The translations under genes were made by a program, and so were the position numbers. Below, piece after piece: positions 28,084 to 36,709 of a DNA stretch of 64,000 nucleotides (positions within the stretch are counted from its first letter, which is position 1; each line of letters opens with the position of its first letter). The notes under the pieces were generated by a model that worked only from the letters and a program-made list of their open reading frames with translations, searched no databases and had not been told where the DNA came from. Source of the DNA: Candidatus Methylomicrobium oryzae. GTDB lineage: Bacteria; Pseudomonadota; Gammaproteobacteria; Methylococcales; Methylomonadaceae. The DNA lies in NCBI RefSeq assembly GCF_016745425.1, contig NZ_JAERVK010000002.1, positions 124,001 to 188,000 of the forward strand. The letters run 5' to 3'.

Positions 28084-29094
28084 ATGCCGGAATTCAACGA
28101 ACAAACCGACCATTTTGCGAAAAACTGGCAGCGGCAGCTTGCCGAAGCTTTCATCGACATCGACGAACTTTGCGCTTATCTGAACCTCTCGGTCGAGCAA
28201 TTGCCCGTATCGAAAGCGGCCGCTAAGAGCTTTGCGCTGAAAGTTCCGCGCAGCTTCGCCGAAGCCATTGAAAAAGGCAATCCGTACGATCCGTTGCTCA
28301 GGCAAGTGCTGCCGATTCAGGATGAAACGCTTCTTTTTCCGGGCTACAGCGACAATCCGGTCGGCGATCTCGAAGCGGCGAACGCCGCGGGCGTGCTGCA
28401 TAAATACCGCGGCCGGGTCTTGCTGATCAATACCGGCAGCTGCGCGATCAACTGCCGCTACTGCTTCCGCCGTAGCTTTCCCTACGCAGACCTGCAGCTC
28501 GGTAAGGAAAAGGAAATCGCCGCGTTGCGTTATATCCGCGAGAACCCGGACATTACGGAAGTGATCCTGAGCGGCGGTGATCCCTTGCTGTTGAGCGATG
28601 AGCGCCTACAGCGCCTGTTCCGGCAAATTGCCGGGATTGCGCATGTGAAACGGATCCGGATCCACAGCCGCCTGCCGATCGTGCTGCCGGCCCGGATCAC
28701 CTTGGGCTTGCTCGACATTCTAAGCCAAAGTGCCAAACCGGTTATGCTGGTCGTGCATTGCAACCATCCGAATGAACTCACCGAACGGGTCGCCGAAGCT
28801 TGCGGCCTGCTGAAACAAAAAGGCATCTTCTTGTTGAACCAATCGGTGCTTTTGCGCGGAGTGAACGATAAGACAGCCGAGCTGGCGGCACTTAGCGAGC
28901 GCCTATTCGATTGCGGCATCATGCCCTACTATTTGCACCTCTTGGACAAGGTCAGCGGTGCGGGCCATTTCGAAGTCGGCGAAGCCGAGGCTCTGGAACT
29001 GGTCCGGCGCATGTCTGCCGAATTGCCCGGTTATCTGGTCCCGAAGCTGGTCAAGGAAATCGCCGGAGCCGATTCGAAGCAAAGGATTTTATAA
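28084..29094 (+). CDS. epmB: EF-P beta-lysylation protein EpmB (lysine 2,3-aminomutase-like radical SAM)
   Basis: The 336-residue radical SAM enzyme binds its cluster through C120-AIN-C124-RY-C127. Further family strings are EVILSGGDPLLLSDERL, IRIHSRLPIVLPARI and the PLP Lys region near GYLVPKLVKEI. It converts (S)-alpha-lysine to (R)-beta-lysine for EpmA. Its size matches E. coli EpmB (342), much shorter than clostridial aminomutase. Divergent from efp. Confidence 0.94.
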   Translation: MPEFNEQTDHFAKNWQRQLAEAFIDIDELCAYLNLSVEQLPVSKAAAKSFALKVPRSFAEAIEKGNPYDPLLRQVLPIQDETLLFPGYSDNPVGDLEAANAAGVLHKYRGRVLLINTGSCAINCRYCFRRSFPYADLQLGKEKEIAALRYIRENPDITEVILSGGDPLLLSDERLQRLFRQIAGIAHVKRIRIHSRLPIVLPARITLGLLDILSQSAKPVMLVVHCNHPNELTERVAEACGLLKQKGIFLLNQSVLLRGVNDKTAELAALSERLFDCGIMPYYLHLLDKVSGAGHFEVGEAEALELVRRMSAELPGYLVPKLVKEIAGADSKQRIL

Positions 29095-29240
29095 ATTCCC
29101 GATTTCCCTCGCAGAATCGGCAAGCCAGGCCGGCTTTGCGTAGCCAAAAAACAGCGATTGAACTATACTGGGCTGTAGTCGCTTCCTGAACCTTTGGTCA
29201 AAGCTTTTCCCATATTTATCAAATACTAGGTACTATCATC

Positions 29241-32200
29241 ATGTCTATAATTAATGGAAGTTCTAAGAACGATGTATTGAAAAGTTTGGCCGGAAATGAC
29301 GATTTGACAGGAGGAGAAGCCGGCATACCGACGGGTATCTTTAATGGTGTCGATACAGCGCTCTTTAGCGGAAAATACTTCGACAGTACGACGAGCGTTA
29401 CCAACTACAGTTTGACGGCGGCCTACGACGCCTCATTCGGTTATTACCTGGGAGTTACCGATAACAATAGCGCCGACGGCACCGACGGTTCCGATCGAGT
29501 GAGGGCGGACATTGAAATTGTGCGTTTCACCGATAGCGCCGCCAGTGCCGACCCGAAGCCGACATTCTTGTCTCTGACTCAGGAAATGGTAGCCAATGGA
29601 CTGACGGCCGGCAATCAAATCAATACCACGGTGTTAGCACTTGCGAACGGCGGCTTCCTGAATTTTTGGCTTAGCGAAGACGGCTTTTATTTCAGAAAAT
29701 TCAATAACGACACGACCAGCGACAGTTTCGAAACAAAGCTGCTCGATAACGAAAACGATAGCTTGAGTTCCGACATCACCGTCGCCAATTTCAATGACGG
29801 AAGCTTTGTCGTTGCCTGGAGTTCCGCGGATGCCGACGGCACAGGCGTTTATGCCCAGCGCTTCGATGCCGACGGAACGGCGGTTTCCCCTAAATTCCGC
29901 GTGAACGACACCATTACTGCGGATCAAGGCAGGCCGGCTATTGCCATATTGTCCGATGGCGGTTTTGTGATCGCCTGGGTATCGGAAAATCAAGGCGACT
30001 CCATTCACGACGGCCAAAGTTTCGGCGACGACCCCAACCAATCGGGCGTTTTTGCGCAATGGTACGATGCGAGTACCGTACCGGTTCCAATCGGCTGGGA
30101 AGTCAAAGTCAGCGATAGCGGTGCGGCGCATCCGTTCGTCAGTGCGCTCGACAACAACAGAGTCGTCATCGGTTATGAAGGCATATCGACCGGAACCGAG
30201 AAAATGACGATGCACGCCAAAATTTTCGACGATTACGGAAACGTCGAAAATTATCTTTACGATCCGCAACCTCATCCCGATATCCCGGACGGAAGCGGGG
30301 CGGGTGATGGTTACGATGCTTATAACGATCAGCTCGTTTCCGTTTATGCCGACGGTTACGCCGAAAGTCCGTTCAATATTAACTACGCCATCGAGCCAAA
30401 AAAACTAGTTTTCGATGAGGCGGGCAACAATATCGAAAATGAACTTCGGCAGGAAACGAAAAACGGCGTTGCTGCGACTTTGACGCTGAATCATAAAACG
30501 GTGGTGGTTTGGCAAGCGCCTGTCGATCCGTACTTAATAACCCCTCCAACCGGCGCACCGCGCGTCGACTACGACCGCAGCATCATGCTGCGCTTGTACG
30601 ATAACACCACGGGCGAAGCGCTGACTCAGGAAATCAAGGCCAATACTTTCACCCGCTACGACCAAAGGGAGCCTGCGGTGGCGGCGCTCAAGGACGGAGG
30701 CTTCGTCGTGGTCTGGCAGTCCATGTTGCAGGACGACAGTTACCGAGGCATTTACGGACAGAAGTTCGACAACGACGGCAATAAAGTCGGCGATGAATTC
30801 CAGGTTAATACCAAGGTGGCGGATTCGCAAAAGGAACCGACCGTTACCGGGCTCGACGATGGGGGATTTATTGTCTCGTGGGTGGCGGAATACCAGGATG
30901 GCAATCAGGAAGGCAAATACCAGAACGGTTTGTCGGGCACCGAAATCATCATGCAGCGCTTCGATAAAGACGGCAACAAGATGGGGCTGTCGGTCGCCGG
31001 AGGCGTGGACAACGACACTTGGAATATCGGCGGGGTGCTGCCTATTCAAATGGACGGCGCAGACGGTAATGATCGGCTGACTTCCGGAGACGGAAGCGAT
31101 ACCTTGCGCGGAGGGGACGGCAACGATGTTCTGGATGCCGGTAAAGGCAATGACTTCATGGTCGGCGGCTCCGGGGACGATCGCTTCATCGCCGGCGAAG
31201 GGGATGATTTCGTTTACGGGGGCGCGGGCTCGGATACTTTGATGTTGCTGGGCAGTAAGCTGGACTACGAAGTCAAGAAAGTCGGCAGCGGTTTTACCGT
31301 TCGTTCTTTGAATGCGAGTTATGCCGATACCGGCACCGACACGCTGCAGGGGGTCGAGTATTTGGAATTCGCCGTTAAAACCGGTGAAACGGACGACGGC
31401 ATCATCAGCCTGAACAGCTTCGGTTCGGGAGGCGCCGGAAGCAATATCGATGTGACCGGGATCGAACTCTCTGACCTCGATCTCGCGCAGGCGAATACCT
31501 TGTCGGGCACGGACAAAAACGACACGCTGACCGGCGGCAACACTAAGGGCGCTCCCGATACACTGCAGGCCGGCAGTGGCGATGACCTGTATATCGCCCT
31601 GGGCAATGCGCTGATCATTTATGATAGTGCGGGTAACGATACCTTGCAGGTATCGACAGCCAATGTCGACCTCTCCCAGCCTTACAGCAGCAAGAACAAA
31701 ATCAAGGGCCTGCAGTATATCGAAAATGTCGAATTGGCCGGAAAAAAAGGCTTGAAGCTGGTTGGCAGCGACAGCGATAACATCCTGATCGGCAATGAGG
31801 GCAACAACAAGATTGTTGGCGGCGCCGGCAGCGATATTATTTCGGGAGGGAAAGGCAAGGATACCCTGGTTGGCGGGGATGACGGCGATGTATTCGTTTT
31901 CAAAGACATTTTATCGAAAAGCAATGTGGATCTGATTACCGATTTCCAGAGCGGTTCGGACAAGATACGCTTGAGTTCCGTTATCTTTAAAAACATTGAT
32001 CCCGACAAGGACGGCATCATCAATTTTGAAAGCGCTCCCGGCTTGAAAAGTGCGCAAACCGATACGGCGTCTTTTATCGTTTACGATACGAGAAGCGGTA
32101 AATTGTATTACGATGAGGCTGGGAAAAGCGCCGTTCTTTTCGCTAAACTGGCCGCTACGGGTGATGGCGGGCAGGCCAGCGGACCTGCTCCCGCCGATGT

Positions 32201-32354
32201 TACAAGCGGTGGTTTCGGGTTCGGGTCTTCTTCGGGAAGCGGCCAGAATTCATCCGGTTTTGGTTCCGGATCAGAAAGCCCGCCGGAAGTCGTACCCATC
32301 GGAACCAAGACTTTCCCGGATCTGTTGGTCACCGATTTCGAGTTGCTCATTTAA
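29241..32354 (+). CDS. RTX-type calcium-binding secreted protein
   Basis: The 1037-residue acidic protein lacks a signal peptide. A short N-terminal RTX-like segment (SSKNDVLKSLAGNDDLTGG) precedes several repeats of the form VVWQS...GIYGQKFDNDGNKV...FQVNT (about residues 180-580), predicted beta-rich. A classical GGxGxD nonapeptide array follows (about 607-670, GGDGNDVLDAGKGNDFMVGG). A second RTX-like region and a type I secretion target-like block (GDVFVFKDI, LITDFQSGSDKIRLS) come last. The final 80 residues are an unusual Gly/Ser/Phe-rich linker (GGFGFGSSSGSGQNSSGFG) and a short hydrophobic end FPDLLVTDFELLI. Export by a type I system is inferred; no ABC/MFP pair is in the window. Function may be adhesion or surface layer. 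Confidence 0.85.
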   Translation: MSIINGSSKNDVLKSLAGNDDLTGGEAGIPTGIFNGVDTALFSGKYFDSTTSVTNYSLTAAYDASFGYYLGVTDNNSADGTDGSDRVRADIEIVRFTDSAASADPKPTFLSLTQEMVANGLTAGNQINTTVLALANGGFLNFWLSEDGFYFRKFNNDTTSDSFETKLLDNENDSLSSDITVANFNDGSFVVAWSSADADGTGVYAQRFDADGTAVSPKFRVNDTITADQGRPAIAILSDGGFVIAWVSENQGDSIHDGQSFGDDPNQSGVFAQWYDASTVPVPIGWEVKVSDSGAAHPFVSALDNNRVVIGYEGISTGTEKMTMHAKIFDDYGNVENYLYDPQPHPDIPDGSGAGDGYDAYNDQLVSVYADGYAESPFNINYAIEPKKLVFDEAGNNIENELRQETKNGVAATLTLNHKTVVVWQAPVDPYLITPPTGAPRVDYDRSIMLRLYDNTTGEALTQEIKANTFTRYDQREPAVAALKDGGFVVVWQSMLQDDSYRGIYGQKFDNDGNKVGDEFQVNTKVADSQKEPTVTGLDDGGFIVSWVAEYQDGNQEGKYQNGLSGTEIIMQRFDKDGNKMGLSVAGGVDNDTWNIGGVLPIQMDGADGNDRLTSGDGSDTLRGGDGNDVLDAGKGNDFMVGGSGDDRFIAGEGDDFVYGGAGSDTLMLLGSKLDYEVKKVGSGFTVRSLNASYADTGTDTLQGVEYLEFAVKTGETDDGIISLNSFGSGGAGSNIDVTGIELSDLDLAQANTLSGTDKNDTLTGGNTKGAPDTLQAGSGDDLYIALGNALIIYDSAGNDTLQVSTANVDLSQPYSSKNKIKGLQYIENVELAGKKGLKLVGSDSDNILIGNEGNNKIVGGAGSDIISGGKGKDTLVGGDDGDVFVFKDILSKSNVDLITDFQSGSDKIRLSSVIFKNIDPDKDGIINFESAPGLKSAQTDTASFIVYDTRSGKLYYDEAGKSAVLFAKLAATGDGGQASGPAPADVTSGGFGFGSSSGSGQNSSGFGSGSESPPEVVPIGTKTFPDLLVTDFELLI

Positions 32355-32647
32355 CCTTCAGCGAGAGTATTTAGCATGAAGTCCGTTTGCGTTCGGCATT
32401 AAAGAATTTACGGCTGAACGGGGCCAGCCGTGTAAATAAACTTTCTATTGCCAGCAGAGGGCGGCATAGCAAAATGTATTCCTCCGGATGTCGAATGTTT
32501 TCATACGGCGCAATACGGCTATCGCCTATTGCGCCCCCGTCTGATTTTTGAAAATCATTTTCTTCTTAATCAAGGCGTCGAGTCGATGCGATTCTTTGAA
32601 TTGCCAGGGTGCACTATTTGGTTTGTCGATTGCTTGATTTTCAGGCT

Positions 32648-33733
32648 TCAAACCTCCATCACTCTTTGAACAAACCAAAACCCGCCGGCGGCGATGGTTG
32701 CCAAGGTGCCGAGATAGACCGTGCGCCGGGCATAGAGCGCATTGCGGGCGGCAAAGATCATCAGGCTGGGCGTAACGATGAGGACAATGCAGGCTTGGCC
32801 GATCTCTACGCCGACGTTGAACGAGGCCAGCGACAACCCTAGGGCGCTTTCGGGCAGGCCGAAGTCGGCCAGCACGCCTGCGAAGCCGAAGCCGTGGATC
32901 AGTCCGAAGACGAGGGCCAGCGCGACGCGGTGGTCGCGGCGGCGCAGCTGCATATACAAGGTTTCCAAACCGACCAGGACGATGCTCAGCGCAATCGCCG
33001 GCTCCACGATCGCCGGCGAAATGTTCACCAGTTTCAGCGTGGCCAGCGCCAGGGTCACGCTGTGGGCGACGGTGAACGCGGTGATGATTTTCAACAATCG
33101 CAGGAGGCCGCCGCCCGGCAGCAGCAGACCGATGATGAACAGGATATGATCCGGGCCGATGAAGATATGGTGGATCCCCTGCGCGACGAACTCGCGCGCG
33201 ACTTCAATCTTGCCCTGAATGCTGCCGCTGTAATAATTCGCGCTGCGATGGGTCTTGTCGAGCAGGTCTTGAAGACGAATCTCGCCGTTTTCGTAAATGT
33301 TCAGGTAGGTCTCGTGTGGCGGATCGTAAGGAAACAGCGGGCTTGAAACCTCGACTTTGCCGGCGGACCGGGAGAGCGGCACGGTCCATTCGAAAGATAG
33401 AGAGCGGCGGTTGGCGACGATCTGGAAGGCTTGCCATTGAAAATGCACCGGTTCGCTATTGATTTTTACGAGCACGTGGGAGTCGAGCACTTTGTGCAGG
33501 ATAGCCAGGTTCCGCTCGGCGAAGGCCGGGTCGAGCAGGCGCTCGGGTTGTTCGAGCCCGCCTTCGCGGGCCAGATCGACCATATGGGCCAAGACTTTGC
33601 CGTGGACACGGTCCGGTTCCAGGCGGATGTCGAGATGGCTGTACGGCTCGGAATGGGCGAAGGCTTGTGAAGCGCCCATTCCCAATAGCGCCAACACGAT
33701 CCTGACATAAAAAAGGACAAGCCCGGCTTTCAT
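32648..33733 (-). CDS. HupE/UreJ_2-type membrane protein
   Basis: The 361-residue protein has a signal peptide (MKAGLVLFYVRIVLALLGMG, cleavage near AFAHSEPY) and an extracytoplasmic domain to about residue 175. At least six membrane helices follow, with conserved His motifs HHIFIGPDHILFIIG, TVAHSVTLA and LIHGFGFAG. This matches the long HupE/UreJ_2 family, putative metal (nickel or cobalt) permeases or accessory proteins. The ATG overlaps the stop of the upstream DUF4198-like gene by 4 bp (ATGA), so it is translationally coupled; a longer in-frame start is rejected. No hydrogenase or urease gene is nearby, so the metal is unknown. Confidence 0.82.
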   Translation of the reverse strand: MKAGLVLFYVRIVLALLGMGASQAFAHSEPYSHLDIRLEPDRVHGKVLAHMVDLAREGGLEQPERLLDPAFAERNLAILHKVLDSHVLVKINSEPVHFQWQAFQIVANRRSLSFEWTVPLSRSAGKVEVSSPLFPYDPPHETYLNIYENGEIRLQDLLDKTHRSANYYSGSIQGKIEVAREFVAQGIHHIFIGPDHILFIIGLLLPGGGLLRLLKIITAFTVAHSVTLALATLKLVNISPAIVEPAIALSIVLVGLETLYMQLRRRDHRVALALVFGLIHGFGFAGVLADFGLPESALGLSLASFNVGVEIGQACIVLIVTPSLMIFAARNALYARRTVYLGTLATIAAGGFWFVQRVMEV

Positions 33734-34548
33734 TTTGGGGGTACCCGCGCAAAGGTCAGCGAAGCCCAGCGGCTTTCCCAGTCCGCCGCCTGCTTGTCCG
33801 CACTCGGCTGCATGTGGACCGCGCTGAGCAGCCATTCGCCAGTGCCGTCGAGTTGCAACACCGCGCCGCCGTCCTCGCCGGTCCGCGCCTCAGCGACCGG
33901 TTTGACGGGGTCCCGCGCCATCTGGTCTCTCGGCACCGCGCCGTTGGCCAGCGGCTGGTTCCAGGCTTTCACCAGGATGCCTTCGATCGGCCGTTCATTG
34001 TAAAGTACCTGTACCGCCAGTTTTCCGGATATCAGCGGATCGCTGCGGGGAATGATTTCCAGCGGCATCCCGAACGGTTTCTTAAGACGAGAACCGTCGT
34101 TGCCCGCGATCCAGGTTTTCGCGCAGCGCAAGTAGCGCTCGCGGCCTGGTCCTGCGGCGGTTCCCAGCGCCTCCCGCGCTTTCAGCGGACCGTCCAACCC
34201 TTCCCGGCGCAAATATTCGTCGAATTTCTCGGGCGGCAATTCCACCGGCACGAAATTGGTCTCGAAGGCCACCACGATGCCACCTTCATCTTCCACGCTC
34301 AAATGCACGAGGTCCAGATCGCCGTTAATGGCCTGGGATTTGACATCCTTGCGGTCTTTGGCCCGCACTTCCAGACGGACGGTGCGGGTCGTCGCAAAGG
34401 GCCGAAGTTCGCCTTTGAAGTCCGAGCCGACATAGGCTTGCACCGCGAGGGTTTGGTCGACCGGAGCGCTGTAGGCCGAGGGGGCGAGCCAGTATTCGTG
34501 GGCGGCGGCTTTTGGCGGCACGATGATACTGGCCATCAGCAAAGACAA
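33730..34548 (-). CDS. Exported DUF4198-like (putative metal-uptake accessory) protein
   Basis: The secreted protein begins AAAHEYWLAPSAYSAPVDQT after a short hydrophobic leader and ends with a beta-sandwich region (GEWLLSAVHMQP). This pattern is that of DUF4198 / NikM-like periplasmic proteins. The open frame runs up to 34695, but that stretch contains a strong terminator hairpin (34621-34654), so translation must begin downstream. The TTG at 34548 is used here; ATG 34536 is an alternative, and neither has a good ribosome site. The start is therefore uncertain. It sits between a DUF4331 gene and the coupled HupE-type gene. Confidence 0.68.
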   Translation of the reverse strand: MSLLMASIIVPPKAAAHEYWLAPSAYSAPVDQTLAVQAYVGSDFKGELRPFATTRTVRLEVRAKDRKDVKSQAINGDLDLVHLSVEDEGGIVVAFETNFVPVELPPEKFDEYLRREGLDGPLKAREALGTAAGPGRERYLRCAKTWIAGNDGSRLKKPFGMPLEIIPRSDPLISGKLAVQVLYNERPIEGILVKAWNQPLANGAVPRDQMARDPVKPVAEARTGEDGGAVLQLDGTGEWLLSAVHMQPSADKQAADWESRWASLTFARVPPK

Positions 34549-34620
34549 ATTTGCAAACGAGCGTATGTCAAGAGTTTCTAACCCGGATTGCGTCTTAATG
34601 TACGGCCTGCTGATTGACGA

Positions 34621-34654
34621 CGGGGCTTTTTCCCGATCAAAGAAAAAAGCCCCG
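34621..34654 (-). terminator. Rho-independent terminator after the DUF4331 gene
   Basis: CGGGGCTTTTT and AAAAAGCCCCG form an 11-bp stem with a 12-base loop, and on the minus strand the hairpin reads GGGGC then T-rich. It lies about 55 bp after the DUF4331 stop and before the DUF4198-like gene. Arms with A/T tracts on both sides make it bidirectional. Confidence 0.75.
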
Positions 34655-34707
34655 TACGATGCCGCTTTGGTTAGGATAGGCGACGCAATAAGCAATGAAC
34701 GTCCGTT

Positions 34708-35916
34708 TTATTTCGCAACCGGCTTCAGCTGCAGCCGAGATCCCGGCACCACGATTTCATTGAATTTGTCGCGTTCCAGTTGACACTGCTGTTGAATTTC
34801 ATCCATCGAAATCTGCTTGGTCCAAGGCTCGCCGAGGTAAGGAAACGAATTCGACAGCGGCTTGTCGGGATAGGTCCGGCGCGGCTGGCAAGCATCGGTA
34901 AAGCTGGCTATTTCCCATAGTTGGCACTCGCCGAGGCCCTCGATACAGGTATTTCTGACCACATCGTCGCCCGGCACGTTGCCGTTCGGATACCCTATCG
35001 GCCGGTCCAAGTTCAAAATCATCACGTCCGGAATGTCGCTGTCATAACGGCGAATCTGAAAGATTTGCTGAATTCGAGTGGACAGTTCGCGATTGATGAA
35101 GTCTTTGACCTCCTTGTTCAAAACGGCCTTCAACAGCGATTGCTGCATCATGTTTTTGTTGCGTTCTTCGACGATCGCCGGAACGTGTTTGCTGGGCGGC
35201 AAGGTATTCAGGATATCCAGCCTGGGCTGCTGGGTCCGGCCCGCGCGGCCTACGTGATCGAACTGAGTGCCGTTGCTGCGGTGCGCCGTCGCCCACATCA
35301 CAAAGTTCCTGGGCTTGCCCGTGAACGAGGAAAGCGGAATGCCGGCTATCATCGCAACGGTATTTTTGTTGTTGAACCGATTGAAGAGGAAGGGATCGTC
35401 AAACAGCCCCGCCTGGAATTGGATGCTGCCGGGATTGCTTAAACCGGTGGTCACAGGCTCCGACTGGAAAACGATCCGGTTCGCGCTTACTCCGCCTTTG
35501 GGGTTCTTTTGGATTCGGAACGTGATAGAGGCATCCGGCGCAATATTCGGCCACGCTTCGGGTGCTATGCTGCCGCCGAACCGTTGCAGCATCAGCGGAT
35601 TGTCGAAAGTCGCCGGCGTGTGGGTGTCGAAATGGACTTTGTAGATCGTATCCTTCATCGCTGCCGCCACATCGTTGGGGACATCAATAAGCTCCCGTCC
35701 AACGTTGACCATCACGACCAGACGATCGCCGTCGACGAAGCCGTACAGACCATTGAGGCCAATCAAACCGTCGTCTAGGCCTTTAAGTTTTATCGGCGGA
35801 ACAGGGTCCGCGTGATCGGAAGCTTGCACCGATGGAAAAGTGCAGGAGAAAGCCAAAAGGGCCGCCAAACAGGCCGTTTTAGCGGAGAAAAATCGATAAC
35901 AGCTGCGCAGTTTCAT
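34708..35916 (-). CDS. DUF4331 family exported protein
   Basis: The 402-residue protein has a signal peptide (residues 1 to about 32, cleaved near SVQASDHADP). The S-DHADP start of the mature protein and the later DVPNDVAAAMKDTIYKVHFD, VFQSEPV and AGLFDDPFLFN strings mark the DUF4331 family, of unknown function. It is upstream of a DUF4198-like and a HupE-like gene, though a terminator separates them, so read-through or a separate promoter would be needed for joint expression. The ribosome site region GAGGACG precedes the ATG. Confidence 0.85.
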   Translation of the reverse strand: MKLRSCYRFFSAKTACLAALLAFSCTFPSVQASDHADPVPPIKLKGLDDGLIGLNGLYGFVDGDRLVVMVNVGRELIDVPNDVAAAMKDTIYKVHFDTHTPATFDNPLMLQRFGGSIAPEAWPNIAPDASITFRIQKNPKGGVSANRIVFQSEPVTTGLSNPGSIQFQAGLFDDPFLFNRFNNKNTVAMIAGIPLSSFTGKPRNFVMWATAHRSNGTQFDHVGRAGRTQQPRLDILNTLPPSKHVPAIVEERNKNMMQQSLLKAVLNKEVKDFINRELSTRIQQIFQIRRYDSDIPDVMILNLDRPIGYPNGNVPGDDVVRNTCIEGLGECQLWEIASFTDACQPRRTYPDKPLSNSFPYLGEPWTKQISMDEIQQQCQLERDKFNEIVVPGSRLQLKPVAK

Positions 35917-36107
35917 ATAATCGTCCTCTCACGGCTTGATGGGTTTTATACAGGCGACTCTAACGAAAAATGAACGGTTTTGTACGTCTTTTCGCGCCGA
36001 TAAGCTAACATTGAGGTTCCGGCTTGTCAATCGTGCGTTAACTCTTAAAAAGCCGCCTATTCATTAGGATTCTTGGGAGTTTTAAAAAACCTACAGGACT
36101 TTCCGGT
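35917..36107. other. Non-coding interval upstream of the DUF4331 gene
   Basis: This stretch holds the 5' leader of the DUF4331 gene and AT-rich sequence. No gene or strong promoter pair was seen. It continues into a small doubtful ORF at 36108-36290. Confidence 0.4.
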
Positions 36108-36290
36108 TCAACTTTCATCCAACTCCACCCAGTCTATTTGTTTCTCGACGATCGTGCTTAACTCTAACTGCCCCAACGCATCGATCATCGTCAGTTCCGA
36201 GCTTATTTGCTCCAACTGTTCCAGGTGCGCCACCAGCTCGAATAGATCGGTTTGTTTGATATTTTTCTTGGACTTCCTCGTTTTTCGCAT
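36108..36290 (-). CDS. Possible small acidic protein, unknown
   Basis: The 60-codon ORF has a basic start (MRKTRKSKKNIKQTDLFELV) and a helical, Leu/Glu-rich remainder (AHLEQLEQISSELTMIDALG). I do not recognise it. The composition is protein-like and a GGTAAA stretch lies upstream of the ATG, but there is no strong ribosome site. It may be real or chance. Confidence 0.4.
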   Translation of the reverse strand: MRKTRKSKKNIKQTDLFELVAHLEQLEQISSELTMIDALGQLELSTIVEKQIDWVELDES

Positions 36291-36709
36291 AAATTTACCG
36301 GATACCGCGACCGCAGCTTTTCTGCCGGATCGCTTTTTAAGATAGGGAGAAAAAAGCGGCCAATTTTAATTGATCTCTCTGAATTTCAAGCAGCTAATTG
36401 AAAATATTACCGAGGCTCGACGAAAACCTGGCTTTTGCATCGTTTTTGAGCTTTCCCGGCATTGTAGATATCTAATAGAATAGAAGCCGAGGGCCAACCT
36501 AATTGCTGTGTCCGAAAAATATTTCGATCACTAAAGTTACTTAGGGTATACCGAGATAGAAGCTTTGGTGACGCCTGACACCGCGGGCGAGTTTGAATTT
36601 GTTCGCGGGAAACAGCTCGATTACTCTTTTTTGTTTTACAGCAATAAACGAAAACCCCCATCAGCTTGTCCAAGAGCTGTCAACCCAGAATCGCAACAAG
36701 GAGTATCGT
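36291..36709. other. Intergenic region before the class V aminotransferase gene
   Basis: About 420 bp without a supported gene. CGCTTTTT (36331-36338) and AAAAAGCG (36351-36358) form a small terminator-like dyad. Other ORFs in the interval are short and lack ribosome sites. Confidence 0.35.

Noticed and set aside
34549-34695. Upstream extension of the DUF4198-like gene
   Set aside because: It would be translated through a strong terminator hairpin at 34621-34654.
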